The notes beneath the pieces were generated by a model that was not told the DNA's origin, did no database searches, and saw only the letters and a list, made by a program, of their open reading frames with translations. This document shows, one piece after another, positions 14,676 to 24,034 of a stretch of 35,820 bases of DNA. How positions within the stretch are numbered: the first letter of the stretch is position 1; each line of letters begins with the position of its first letter. Source of the stretch: Verrucomicrobiota bacterium (GTDB lineage: Bacteria; Verrucomicrobiota; Verrucomicrobiia; Limisphaerales; VHCN01); the NCBI GenBank assembly GCA_016871675.1, contig VHCN01000032.1, forward strand, positions 1 to 35,820, written 5' to 3'. The position numbers were made by a program, and so were the translations under genes.

Positions 14676-15593
14676 ATGTTCCGCTTCATCCTCCGCCGCG
14701 TGCTGCAGACCATCCCGGTCCTGTTTGTCATCGCCACGCTCACATTCTTCATGCTGCGCTTCGCGCCGGGCGGCCCGTTCACCCAGGAGAAAAGCCTGCC
14801 GCCGGAGATTGAGGCGCGACTCCGCGCCGCGTATCGCATGGACCAGCCGCTCTGGAAGCAATATGTCCTCCAGCTCGGCGACTGGTGCCGCGGCGATTTG
14901 GGCGTGTCCACCAAGCACCTCCAGAAGAGCGTCTCCGAGGTCATCGCCAAGCACGCGCCCGTGTCCGCGCAGCTCGCGGTATGGGCGCTGCTCATCGGCC
15001 TGGTGATCGGCGTGCCCGCGGGCGTCATCGCCGCCTACAAGCCGAACACGGCGACGGATTACATCCCCATGTCGTGCGCGATGGCGGGCATCTGCGTGCC
15101 CACGTTCGTGCTCGGGCCGCTGCTCGCGCTCACGTTCGCGCTGGGGTTGAAGTGGTTCGACCCCTCCGGCTGGAACGAGCCCCGGGACATGGTGCTGCCC
15201 GCGCTCACGCTCGGCGCGCATCTGGCCGCCTACATCGCGCGGCTCACCCGCGGCGGAATGCTCGAGGTGATGAGCCAGGACTTCATCCGCACCGCGCGCG
15301 CGAAGGGCGCGAACGCGCGGCGCATCCTCGTGAAGCACGCGATGCGCGGCGGCTTGCTGCCGGTCATCTCGTATCTCGGCCCGGCGGTGGCGGGGCTCAT
15401 CACGGGCTCGTTCGTGGTGGAGACGGTCTTCAACATCCCGGGCCTCGGCCGCTACTTCGTGGGCGCGGCGTTCGACCGGGATTACACGATGGTCACGGGC
15501 ACGGTGCTGTTCTACGCGGTGCTGGTCATCGGCTTGAATACGGTCGTGGACATCGTGCTCGTGTGGCTCAACCCAAGGCTGCGATTGGAATGA
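14676..15593 (+). CDS. oppB: Oligopeptide ABC transporter permease (OppB-type)
   Basis: 305-aa inner-membrane permease of the binding-protein-dependent transport family. Starting MFRFILRRVLQTIPVLFVIA, it has the typical OppB N-terminal membrane segment at about 9-29, then a periplasmic loop with FAPGGPF and WCRGDLGVS. About five further membrane segments follow. The EAA-type cytoplasmic motif that docks with the ATPase is at RTARAKGANARRILVKHAMR, near residues 205-225. ATG at 14676 is chosen because homology begins there, although the frame is open from 14574. The length is normal for OppB. Separated from the second permease by 154 bp containing a large palindrome. Confidence 0.93.
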   Translation: MFRFILRRVLQTIPVLFVIATLTFFMLRFAPGGPFTQEKSLPPEIEARLRAAYRMDQPLWKQYVLQLGDWCRGDLGVSTKHLQKSVSEVIAKHAPVSAQLAVWALLIGLVIGVPAGVIAAYKPNTATDYIPMSCAMAGICVPTFVLGPLLALTFALGLKWFDPSGWNEPRDMVLPALTLGAHLAAYIARLTRGGMLEVMSQDFIRTARAKGANARRILVKHAMRGGLLPVISYLGPAVAGLITGSFVVETVFNIPGLGRYFVGAAFDRDYTMVTGTVLFYAVLVIGLNTVVDIVLVWLNPRLRLE

Positions 15594-15619
15594 AACCGGA
15601 AGAACCACGAATGGGAAGG

Positions 15620-15676
15620 ACACGGATTGCACGGATTCACACGGATTCAATCCGTGCCAATTCGTGGAATCCGTGT
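15620..15676. repeat. 57-bp near-perfect palindrome between the two permease genes
   Basis: The 28-bp arms at 15620-15647 and 15649-15676 match at 24 of 28 positions around a single central C. Each arm contains repeated CACGGATT units. Weaker symmetry continues outward (ACCACGAATGGG on the left near 15604; ATTCGTGTCCCC on the right near 15696), so the complete repeat may span about 15604-15720. It resembles CACGAATGGACACGGATT-type palindromes that I recall as abundant between genes in this phylum. It could form a strong hairpin in the opp transcript. Confidence 0.85.
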
Positions 15677-15747
15677 CTGCCCTTCGGCTCATCCGATTCG
15701 TGTCCCCTCGTGTCCCTGCGTGGTATCCCCTTTTCACGACTGACGTG

Positions 15748-16626
15748 ATGCCCACAGCCGAAACAACCGAGATCGAATCCGGGTCGTCGCTCGGCCACGA
15801 CGCGTGGCTGCGGTTGCGCAAGAACCACATGGCCACCGCGAGCTTCATCGTGCTCGCGCTGCTGGCGCTCGCGTGCTTCCTCGGGCCGTTCGCCAGCCCC
15901 TACACTTACGAGGGGCAGGACCTCGCCCTCGGCGCGTCGCCGCCCAGCGCGAAGCACTGGCTCGGCACCGACCAACTTGGCCGCGACCAGTTCACCCGCC
16001 TCCTCTATGGAGGCCAGGTGTCGCTCCTGGTCGGCCTCGCCGCCACCATGGTCGCGCTGCTCATCGGCGTGCCCTACGGCGCGGTGGCCGGCTACTTCGG
16101 CGGGCGCGTGGATGCCTTCCTCATGCGCGTCGTCGACATCCTCTACGCGCTGCCGTTCACGATCTTTGTGATTCTGCTGATGGTGATGTTTGGGCGGAGC
16201 AAATACCTGCTGTTCGCCGCCATCGGCGCGGTCGAATGGCTCACGATGGCGCGCATCGTGCGCGGGCAGGTGCAGGCGTTGAAGAAACAGGAGTTCATCG
16301 AGGCCGCGCAGGCGCTGGGCTTGCGCCGGCGGCGGATCATCCTGCGCCACATGGTGCCGAACGTCCTCGGTCCCGTGATCGTGTATGCCACACTGCTCGT
16401 GCCGGCGGTGATGCTGCTCGAGGCCTTCCTGAGTTTCCTCGGACTCGGCGTGCAACCACCGGACAGCTCGTGGGGCATGATGATCAAGGACGGCGCGGAC
16501 CGGATGGAAGAAAACTGGTGGTTGCTGATATTCCCCGGCGCGACGCTGGCCATGACGTTGTTCTGCCTGAACTTCCTCGGCGACGGCCTGCGCGACGCGC
16601 TCGACGTGCGGGCGTCGAAGGACTGA
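15748..16626 (+). CDS. oppC: Oligopeptide ABC transporter permease (OppC-type)
   Basis: 292-aa second permease subunit. The N-terminal cytoplasmic LGHDAWLRLRKNHMA precedes the first membrane segment (about 29-48). The conserved OppC loop HWLGTDQLGRDQFTRLLYG is near 70-90. Further membrane segments follow, with the EAA motif EAAQALGLRRRRIILRHMVP near residues 187-206. ATG at 15748 is chosen, with an adjacent in-frame GTG at 15745 as an alternative. Translation extending upstream would run through the palindromic repeat and is unlikely. The ATPase gene starts 3 bp after the stop, indicating tight coupling. Length and topology are normal for the family. Confidence 0.93.
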   Translation: MPTAETTEIESGSSLGHDAWLRLRKNHMATASFIVLALLALACFLGPFASPYTYEGQDLALGASPPSAKHWLGTDQLGRDQFTRLLYGGQVSLLVGLAATMVALLIGVPYGAVAGYFGGRVDAFLMRVVDILYALPFTIFVILLMVMFGRSKYLLFAAIGAVEWLTMARIVRGQVQALKKQEFIEAAQALGLRRRRIILRHMVPNVLGPVIVYATLLVPAVMLLEAFLSFLGLGVQPPDSSWGMMIKDGADRMEENWWLLIFPGATLAMTLFCLNFLGDGLRDALDVRASKD

Positions 16627-16629
16627 CTC

Positions 16630-17610
16630 ATGCCCCTGCTGGAAGTCCAAAACCTCCGCACCGCATTCCACACGCGCAACGGCATCGTGCGCGCGGTCGA
16701 TGGCGTGTCGTTCAACGTCGAGAAGGGCGAGACGCTCGGCATCGTCGGCGAGAGCGGCTCAGGCAAGTCCGTCACCTGCTACTCCATCATGGGCCTCGTG
16801 CCCCAGCCGCCGGGACGCATCGAGGCCGGCCTCGCGCGGTTCGACGGCGCCGACCTGCTCGCGATGCGCGAGGCGGACCTGAACCGCATCCGCGGCAGAC
16901 GCATCGCGATGATCTTCCAGGACCCGATGACGTCGCTAAACCCCTACATGCGCGTCGAGGACCAGATCATCGAGCCGCTGCTCATTCACGAGCACACGCC
17001 GCGCGCCGAGGCCGTGAAACGCGCCGTGAAAGCCCTCGAAGACGTCGGCGTGCCCGACGCCGCCCGGCGCATCCGCGGCTACCCGCACGAATTCAGCGGC
17101 GGCATGCGGCAGCGCGTGATGATTGCGATGGCCCTCATCACGCGGCCCGAACTGCTCATCGCCGACGAGCCGACCACCGCGCTCGACGTGACCGTGCAGG
17201 CGCAGATTCTCGAGCTCATCACCAAGATGCAGCGCGAACTCGGCACCGCGGTCATCTGGATTTCGCACGACCTCGGCGTGGTGGCGGGCTTCTGCCAGCG
17301 CGTGCTGGTGATGTATGCCGGGCGCATCGTCGAGAGCGGACCGACCGCGCGGCTCTACGCGCACCCGCAGCACCCCTACAACCGCGCCTTGCAGAAATCC
17401 ATCCCCGCGCTCCAGAACAAGGGCAGCGAACTCTACACCATTCCCGGCATGCCGCCCGACCTCTCGAAGCCCGTCGCCGGCTGCGCCTTCGCGCCGCGAT
17501 GTGAATTCGCCGCAGACGCCTGCCGCGTCGGTGAGATGACTCTGAATGAAATCGCGCCCGGCCACGCGACGGCGTGCGGGCGGGTGATGCGAAGCGAAGT
17601 CAAACTCTGA
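16630..17610 (+). CDS. oppD: Oligopeptide ABC transporter ATPase (OppD-type)
   Basis: 326-aa nucleotide-binding subunit that energises transport by ATP hydrolysis at the cytoplasmic face. Walker A GESGSGKS is at 40-47. The Q-loop [13 protein letters not shown], the ABC signature FSGGMRQRV and Walker [13 protein letters not shown] follow, with the switch His in WISHDLGVV. The C-terminal oligopeptide-transporter extension ([20 protein letters not shown]) contains the cysteines that in some relatives bind an iron-sulfur cluster or metal. It starts 3 bp after oppC. A nested palindromic repeat separates it from the second ATPase gene. Confidence 0.95.
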   Translation: MPLLEVQNLRTAFHTRNGIVRAVDGVSFNVEKGETLGIVGESGSGKSVTCYSIMGLVPQPPGRIEAGLARFDGADLLAMREADLNRIRGRRIAMIFQDPMTSLNPYMRVEDQIIEPLLIHEHTPRAEAVKRAVKALEDVGVPDAARRIRGYPHEFSGGMRQRVMIAMALITRPELLIADEPTTALDVTVQAQILELITKMQRELGTAVIWISHDLGVVAGFCQRVLVMYAGRIVESGPTARLYAHPQHPYNRALQKSIPALQNKGSELYTIPGMPPDLSKPVAGCAFAPRCEFAADACRVGEMTLNEIAPGHATACGRVMRSEVKL

Positions 17611-17611
17611 G

Positions 17612-17749
17612 ACCACGAATGCACACGAATGGACACGATGGCAGAAGGTGGGGCCGGTCGCGCAACAGGCCGCCGGTCGCAGCGCGACCGGCGCCACCTA
17701 ACGCTTTCGCTCTCCAACTGAATTCGTGTTCATGCGCGGCCACTCGTGG
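17612..17749. repeat. Nested palindromes between the two ATPase genes
   Basis: Outer arms begin with CCACGAATG near 17613 and end with CACTCGTGG at 17749. Over 26 positions they match at about 20. The 82-bp centre contains a second palindrome with 17-bp arms at 17647-17663 and 17682-17698 differing at one position (GGTGGGGCCGGTCGCGC against its complement). The outer element is related to the palindrome at 15620-15676. The inner one is a different GGTCGCG-type repeat, apparently inserted in the loop of the first. Confidence 0.8.
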
Positions 17750-17760
17750 CTTCCATTCCC

Positions 17761-18765
<1,005 letters not shown>

Positions 18766-18986
18766 CGCGAAGGCGCGCGGGCAAAGTTTTGGACGGCGGG
18801 GAGAGACCACAGGGGCTTCGTCCAAACTCACACCTCCCTGAAGAGTTGCTGGAAGAAACCCTTCACTGGGGAACGCCGCCAGCATGACCACCGTGCCGCG
18901 CGCCAGCAATCCACCCGATTGCCTACACAAAAATACTGAGCGGCCCTGCAGGGGAGTGCGCAGTGGCGGTATTGCATGGCGAACCA

Positions 18987-19544
18987 ATGCCGATTCGCAC
19001 GGTCCAGGTTGTTCTGAGCATCGCTGCCCTGCTCGCTGCGGGCGGAGCGAGATCAGCCGAGCCCGCGGCCAAACTGGAGCGCGGCGCGCCTGCTTCAACC
19101 GTGCGCGCGGTGGTCGTGAAGTATTGCGCGGACTGCCACGGCGCGGATGCGTCAAAAGGGGGGCTGAATCTGGAGAAGTTGCTGCCCGACGACTTGGCCC
19201 GGCACTCCGACGCGTGGGGAAAAGTCATCCGCAAGCTGCGCGCCCGGCACATGCCGCCCATCGGCAAGCCGCGTCCGGACGAAGCGACCTTCGATGCCGT
19301 CATCGCCGCGCTGGAGCAACCACTCGACCGCGCGGCGGCCGCGCAGCCAATGGCCGTGCCGGCATCTGGCGGGGTTGGGCTGCCGGTTCGCGTCGAGCAT
19401 GGCTTTGCCGCGACGATTCATGCAGGGTCAATGCCCAGCAGTAACACAACCAGAATGAAACCCGCGTTCATAAGGTTCCGCGGCGCGAGGACAGTCTGCG
19501 TCAGCCTTGTTTGCTCGACTCGCCCTTCTCCATCGCCTTCTTGA
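18987..19544 (+). pseudogene. Truncated planctomycete-type cytochrome c (PSCyt1-like) protein
   Basis: The N-terminal 120 codons are convincing: a signal peptide (VQVVLSIAALLAAGGARSA), heme-binding CADCH at 47-51, GADASKGGLNLEKLL, and ARHMPP with a likely axial Met89. This is the cytochrome domain normally fused to DUF1587/DUF1592 domains in proteins of 600 residues or more. Here homology stops near 19345. The remaining frame shows no recognised domain and runs 44 bp into the 3' end of the convergent flotillin gene. I therefore read it as a gene that lost its C-terminal domains, although a short exported cytochrome could still be made. The start is ATG at 18987; GTG at 18963 is possible. Confidence 0.7.
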
Positions 19545-21039
19545 GCGCGGGCACCTGTTCGAGCAGTTTCTCGAACTTGATGCCGGTCAAACTCTCCAGC
19601 ACGGGCGGGAGCTGGCTGATGATCTGCGTCACGTCGCCGGTGAGCTTGCTCGCGCCGCCGCCGGGGCCCGAGCCGCTGTTGATGATGACGATCTTCTCGG
19701 TCTTCGACAGCGGCTCGCTGATCTTGCCCGCGACCTCGGGCATGACGCGCACGATCATCTCGATCACCGCCGCCTCGTTGTATTGCTTGAAGCTCTCGGC
19801 CTTCTGCTTCATCGCCTCGGCCTGCGCGCGGCCCTGCGCCTCGATGATGGCGGCCTCGGCAAGACCGCGCGCCTTGTTCGCCTCGGCTTCGGCAAGGCCG
19901 GTGGCCTTCGCCACGTCGGCGCTGGCAAAGCCCGTGGCTTTCGACGCGGACGCCGCGCCGGCGGCCTCGGTTTCGAGCTGGAAGCGCCGCGCGTTGGCAA
20001 GCGTCTCGACCTTGTAACGCTCGGCGTCGGCGGGTTTTTGCACGTTCGCCTCGAGTTCGCGCTGCTTGCGGAGGATTTCCTGCTGCTGGAGCTCGATCTG
20101 CTTCTGCTTGGCGATGATCTCGACCTGGACTTCCTCGGCCTTGACGAGCTGGCCGGTCTTGTATTTCTGCAGGTCGTAGGCGAGGTCGGACTCGGCCTTC
20201 TTCTGGTTCACCGCGGCCTGATACTGCGCGACGTTCGACTGATAATCGCGCTGGGCCTCGGCGATCTTGGTGTCGGCGGCGAATTTCGCCTCCTGCCCGG
20301 CCTGCGTCGCCTGCGAAGACTTGATCATCGCGTCCCGGTCGGCCTCGGCCTGGGCGATCTGCGCGTCGCGCTTCACCTGCGCGATGCGCGGCTTGCCGAG
20401 GGCGTCGAGGTAGCCCTGCGTGTCGCGGATGTCGCGGATGGTGAAGCTGACGATGCCCAGGCCCATGTTGGCCATGTCGCCCGCCGCCACTTCCTGCACC
20501 TTCGAGGCAAAGGCGTCGCGGTTCTGGTAAATCTCCTCGACGGTCATCGTGCCGAGGATGGCTCGCAAATGGCCCTCGAGCGTCTGCATCGCGACGTTCT
20601 TGATTTCGTCCTGCGTCTTGCTCAGGAACTGCTCGGCCGCGGTGGCGATGGAGATGTCGTCGCCCTTGATCTTGATCTGCGCGACGCCGTCCACTTTCAC
20701 CGGCACGCCCTTGCTCGTGTAAACTTCCGGCGTCTGGACATCAATGGTGAGGAGTTCGAGTGAGATGATGTCCACCTTCTCCAGCACGGGCCACACGAAG
20801 GTGCCGCCGCCCTTCTTGATGCGGAATCCGCGTGTGCGCTGCACGCCGTCGGGGTCCACGTAACTGTGCTTACGACCGGAAGCGACCAGCACTTCGTTCG
20901 GGCCAACCTTCGTGTAGCGGCTCAGAAACGTCAGGAAGGCTACGCCGAAGACTACGACAACAACGATGCCGGCTCCGATGGCGAGACCGCTCTTCATCAA
21001 GTCACCGAACTGGGCGAGGACGGGGATGGGGATCATCAT
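19501..21039 (-). CDS. Flotillin-like SPFH-domain membrane protein
   Basis: 512-aa SPFH/band 7 protein that would organise membrane microdomains. A single N-terminal membrane segment at about 16-39 is followed by the SPFH domain (about 42-210; VGPNEVLVASGRK and DIRDTQGYLDALGKPRIAQVKRDA). A long Ala/Glu/Lys coiled-coil at about 210-430 contains the flotillin-typical EAEANKARGLAEAAIIEAQG. The C-terminal region (AAVIEMIVRVMPEVAGKISEPL) matches the flotillin tail. Transcribed 38 bp after the NfeD gene, the common NfeD-flotillin pairing. ATG at 21039 or the adjacent 21036 are both possible. Its 3' end overlaps the convergent cytochrome remnant frame. Confidence 0.93.
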   Translation of the reverse strand: MMIPIPVLAQFGDLMKSGLAIGAGIVVVVVFGVAFLTFLSRYTKVGPNEVLVASGRKHSYVDPDGVQRTRGFRIKKGGGTFVWPVLEKVDIISLELLTIDVQTPEVYTSKGVPVKVDGVAQIKIKGDDISIATAAEQFLSKTQDEIKNVAMQTLEGHLRAILGTMTVEEIYQNRDAFASKVQEVAAGDMANMGLGIVSFTIRDIRDTQGYLDALGKPRIAQVKRDAQIAQAEADRDAMIKSSQATQAGQEAKFAADTKIAEAQRDYQSNVAQYQAAVNQKKAESDLAYDLQKYKTGQLVKAEEVQVEIIAKQKQIELQQQEILRKQRELEANVQKPADAERYKVETLANARRFQLETEAAGAASASKATGFASADVAKATGLAEAEANKARGLAEAAIIEAQGRAQAEAMKQKAESFKQYNEAAVIEMIVRVMPEVAGKISEPLSKTEKIVIINSGSGPGGGASKLTGDVTQIISQLPPVLESLTGIKFEKLLEQVPALKKAMEKGESSKQG

Positions 21040-21077
21040 GGTGTGTGGATTTCAGGTTTGGACCGCTGGGAGTTGGT

Positions 21078-21638
21078 TCAGCCGGCCTTGACGAAACACT
21101 GCCCGGCGACGATTCGCGTTATGGTGACTGGCCGACCGGCCGGAACCGGCTCGCCGTGTTCGGTGCGGGCGGCCGCGGTGTAACGCGTGCCGGCCTGGAC
21201 ATAGGCGATTTCGCCAACACCATGTTCCGGAATCGGCGAGATGACGGTCGCGGTCATTCCCGCGAGCGTCGAGACGTGCGATTCGCTGGAACTTTCCGAG
21301 TGGGAAAAAATCTGCCGCATGACGAACAGCAGCACCGCCGCCATGACCCCGGCGCCAAGCGCGGCGAGCGGCGCGCTGACCATCGGGGCCTGCGTGGCCT
21401 CGAATTGGTGGAGGATGATGCCGAGCCCGCCAAACGCCGTCACAAAAGACGCAATGATGGTCGGGCTGAACATGGACACGCCCGGCGCATCGCTGCCATC
21501 GGCTCCCGCCTCCGCGTGCCCGCCACTGCCGGTGACGTGTCCCTCGCCGCCTCCAAACAGATGCCCCATCAACGCGCAGCCGAGCACAAATGCCGCGCCA
21601 ACAACGAGGCAGAAGAGATAGATGAAAAAAGCTGCCAT
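21078..21638 (-). CDS. NfeD-like membrane protein with OB-fold domain
   Basis: 186-aa partner of the flotillin. Three membrane segments are predicted at about 4-26, 57-78 and 90-110. The loop between the first two is Gly/His rich (GGGEGHVTGSGGHAEAGADG). Residues 123-186 form a small beta-rich domain with GMTATVISPI and the C-terminal GRPVTITRIVAGQCFV, the OB-fold of NfeD proteins. NfeD proteins are thought to stabilise or modulate SPFH assemblies in the membrane. It is immediately upstream of the flotillin gene, so the two are very probably one operon. Confidence rests on topology plus context more than on strong motif identity. Confidence 0.8.
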   Translation of the reverse strand: MAAFFIYLFCLVVGAAFVLGCALMGHLFGGGEGHVTGSGGHAEAGADGSDAPGVSMFSPTIIASFVTAFGGLGIILHQFEATQAPMVSAPLAALGAGVMAAVLLFVMRQIFSHSESSSESHVSTLAGMTATVISPIPEHGVGEIAYVQAGTRYTAAARTEHGEPVPAGRPVTITRIVAGQCFVKAG

Positions 21639-21971
21639 GCGCTCAAGTGCCGCGTCGGTTGTTGTCCGCAGTAAACGGTTGCATCGTCAGTCAAGCAAGC
21701 CCGAAAGAGTCTGGACCATCGCCTCGGCCGCGAGTTCCACACAGCTGCCAGCGTTGTCGGCAAGCCACTCGCAAGCCTGTTCCCACCACGACGGCCGACC
21801 GTCGAGCCCGTCGCCGGGAGGTTGGAGTGGCAGCGGATGGTTCACGCGACTGCGCGGAGTCAACACCGGGCAGGCGGACATCTCAGCTACAAGTTCGCGG
21901 CGTGATTGTAGGTGGATGTGAGGGCCGCTCGCGGTTTGTCTTCAGCCGTTGCGCCGTGCTAGTCTCGCGCC
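21639..21971. other. 333-bp intergenic region upstream of NfeD and the CII-like regulator
   Basis: The space must carry the promoters of the nfeD-flotillin pair (minus) and of the CII-like regulator (plus). I find no convincing -35/-10 pair, operator or RNA structure. It holds one small minus-strand frame, listed separately at 21687-21881. Confidence 0.5.
21687..21881 (-). CDS. Possible small protein upstream of nfeD
   Basis: A 64-codon frame whose second half (SWWEQACEWLADNAGSCVEL, then AAEAMVQTLSGLLD) reads as a Trp-rich amphipathic helix, ending 48 bp before the NfeD start on the same strand. Third-position GC is about 75 percent, compatible with coding but somewhat low for this window. 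I do not recognise a family. It may be a small member of the flotillin operon or a chance frame. Confidence 0.3.
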   Translation of the reverse strand: MSACPVLTPRSRVNHPLPLQPPGDGLDGRPSWWEQACEWLADNAGSCVELAAEAMVQTLSGLLD

Positions 21972-22460
21972 ATGCAATCCCACGAGCTGCTCCGGGAAAT
22001 CATCCGCGACGGCAACGCCAAGCAGCTTGCCGCCGACACGAACCTCTCGCTCTCGATGATCTACAAGTGGGCCGAGCCGCCGTCCGACGAGAGCGGCAGC
22101 GGCTCGGCCAACCCGCTGGACCGCGTCGAGCAGCTTGTGCGCAGCACGGGCGACGCCCGGCCGGTGCAGTGGATTTGCGAGCGCGCGGGCGGGTTCTTCA
22201 TCCGCAATCCGAAGACGACCCACGCGCATCCGGACTACCTCATCCCGGCGACGAACGAGATTCTGCAAGAGTTCGCCGACATGCTCGCAGTCATCGCGGA
22301 GTCCGCGTCCGACAATCACATCAACAAGACCGAGGCGAAAGCCATCCGCGGCCGGTGGGAGGAACTCAAATCCGTGACGGAGACGTTTGTGCAGTGCTGC
22401 GAGAACGGGAACTTCGCGCCCTTGAAGGAGCCGGGCGCGCTCGGGCTCGGCCGCAAGTGA
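21972..22460 (+). CDS. Phage CII-like (CP76-type) DNA-binding regulator
   Basis: 162-aa protein with an N-terminal helix-turn-helix (AKQLAADTNLSLSMIYKWAE, residues 16-35) followed by NPLDRVEQLVRSTGD and VQWICERAGGFFIRNP, then a helical C-terminal half. The pattern fits the phage regulatory CII / CP76 family as I know it: an HTH that uses LADxxxxSxxxxYKW-like helices and a 'GD' helix describing the second subdomain. No phage genes are nearby, so this looks like a resident chromosomal regulator rather than part of a prophage. Its targets are unknown. It converges with the sulfatase gene (21 bp between stops) and is divergent from nfeD. The length is plausible, with the start at ATG 21972. Confidence 0.7.
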   Translation: MQSHELLREIIRDGNAKQLAADTNLSLSMIYKWAEPPSDESGSGSANPLDRVEQLVRSTGDARPVQWICERAGGFFIRNPKTTHAHPDYLIPATNEILQEFADMLAVIAESASDNHINKTEAKAIRGRWEELKSVTETFVQCCENGNFAPLKEPGALGLGRK

Positions 22461-22481
22461 CGAGGCCGCCCGCGCGCGCGG

Positions 22482-23927
22482 TCACTTTCCCTTCTTCTTC
22501 CCCTTCGCCGACGGCGTCGCCGCGGGTGGGGCGGATTTTCCCGGCCACGGGTAGTCATTTTTCCCGGCGCCGGGATCGATCGGGCCTTCGGGCAGTTCCT
22601 TTTTCCAGGCGAGGACTTTGTCGGAGAGCCGGGCGACGACCTCGGGATGCTTGTCGGCGAGGCTGTTCACCTGCATCGGGTCGCGCGGGATGTCGAAGAG
22701 CTCGACGCGGCTGCGGTCGGGGTTCATCAGGAGTTTCCAATCCCCGTCGCGGATGGCGAGTTGCGGGCTGCGGTTGAGGGCGGGTCCCGCGACGTTGAAG
22801 CGCCACTCCCACATCAGCGGGCCCGAGCGCGGGCGCGACCTGCCGGCGAGCACGTCGCTGACGTCCTCGCCGTCGAGCTTGTGCGCGGCGGGCACGGGCA
22901 CCCCTGCGAGCTTGCAGACGGTCGGCAGGAAATCGGCCCCGGCGACGACGGCCGAATCCTCGACGCGGCCGGCCGGGACTTTGCCCGGCAACCGGACGAG
23001 GAACGGCACGCGCACGCCGCCCTCGTAAAGGCTGCGCTTGCGCCCGCGAAACGGCCCCGGCGAACCGACGCCGCTGTGGCCCGCATTCTGGATGGCGATC
23101 TCCTCGGGTCCGTTGTCGCTGCTGAAAAAGACGGCGGTGTTTTCGGCAAGCCCGCGCTGCTGCAACCCGTCGAGCAGGCGGCCGACTTCCCGGTCGAGGT
23201 CCGCCACGCTCGCGTAGAAGATCGTGCGCGCGCTCTTGTGCGGGATGTTCGGGTTGCTGAGGCGCTCGAACGGCTCGAGTTGCTCGGGCGTCGGGTTCAG
23301 CGTCGCGTGCGGGACAAGCGTCCACAGTTGGAGGTAGAAGGGCTTGTCGCGGTTGGCATCCATGAACTTCAACGCCTCGTCCACGAACAGCGCCGTGGAC
23401 TTCGCGCGGAAGTAAGGCTCCTCCCGCAACACGCCCGCGCCGCCGCGCTCGCCCGTGCCGACGAAGTCGAACCCATACGCGCCGGGCTCGGGGCCGCCCG
23501 AGTTCGAGCCGAGATGCCATTTGCCGATGTGCGCCGTCGCGTAACCGGCGGACTTGAGCAGGCGCGCGACGTTCGGCACCTGCGGGTCGAGAAACTGCGA
23601 CATGCCGCGCGCGGTGTTCTGCTCGGGCGTCGCGTAGTGCCCGTGAATCTTGTGCCGCGCCGGATACTGGCCCGTGAAAAACGCGCACCGGCTCGGCGAG
23701 CACACCGAGCCGCAAACGTAGAACTGCGTGAACAGCGTCCCCTCACGCGCGAGCCGGTCGAGGTTCGGCGTGCGAAGGACCGTGTTGCCGTAACAACCCA
23801 GGTCGCCCCAGCCGAGGTCGTCGGCGAGGATGAAGATGACGTTCGGCTTCCGCTCCGCCGCGGGTGCGGGCAGGGGCAGCAGCGCGAGCGTGAGCGCGGA
23901 CGCGAGGGCGGACAGGAGACGTTGCAT
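22482..23927 (-). CDS. Sulfatase, formylglycine-dependent (type I)
   Basis: 481-aa exported arylsulfatase-family hydrolase that removes sulfate esters, often from polysaccharides. A signal peptide spans about 1-24, followed by KPNVIFILADDLGWGD with metal-binding Asp36 and Asp37. The modification motif CSPSR is at residues 76-80, with Cys76 the residue to be oxidised to formylglycine. IGKWHLG, FFSSDNG and a C-terminal region with DGDWKLL follow. The tail is Lys-rich (SAKGKKKGK). The longer frame to 24026 is non-coding in appearance; ATG at 23927 gives the signal peptide. It needs an FGE, and one with both active-site cysteines is encoded at 3672-4718. Substrate unknown. Confidence 0.95.
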   Translation of the reverse strand: MQRLLSALASALTLALLPLPAPAAERKPNVIFILADDLGWGDLGCYGNTVLRTPNLDRLAREGTLFTQFYVCGSVCSPSRCAFFTGQYPARHKIHGHYATPEQNTARGMSQFLDPQVPNVARLLKSAGYATAHIGKWHLGSNSGGPEPGAYGFDFVGTGERGGAGVLREEPYFRAKSTALFVDEALKFMDANRDKPFYLQLWTLVPHATLNPTPEQLEPFERLSNPNIPHKSARTIFYASVADLDREVGRLLDGLQQRGLAENTAVFFSSDNGPEEIAIQNAGHSGVGSPGPFRGRKRSLYEGGVRVPFLVRLPGKVPAGRVEDSAVVAGADFLPTVCKLAGVPVPAAHKLDGEDVSDVLAGRSRPRSGPLMWEWRFNVAGPALNRSPQLAIRDGDWKLLMNPDRSRVELFDIPRDPMQVNSLADKHPEVVARLSDKVLAWKKELPEGPIDPGAGKNDYPWPGKSAPPAATPSAKGKKKGK

Positions 23928-24034
23928 GGTGCTGGTGTAACGCAGCCGCGCACCGGCGTCGAGCGCGGGCGCGGCTTTGCAGGTTTTACTTTCTTGCCGC
24001 TTTGCCGGGGCTATAACTCCGCGCAACCACCTTC

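Noticed and set aside
21665-21700. TTGACT with TTTACT on the minus strand as an nfeD promoter
   Set aside because: The spacing is only about 13 bp, too short for a sigma-70 promoter.
21972-22460. Prophage island around the CII-like regulator
   Set aside because: No integrase, structural, lysis or attachment-site sequence nearby; neighbours are ordinary chromosomal genes.
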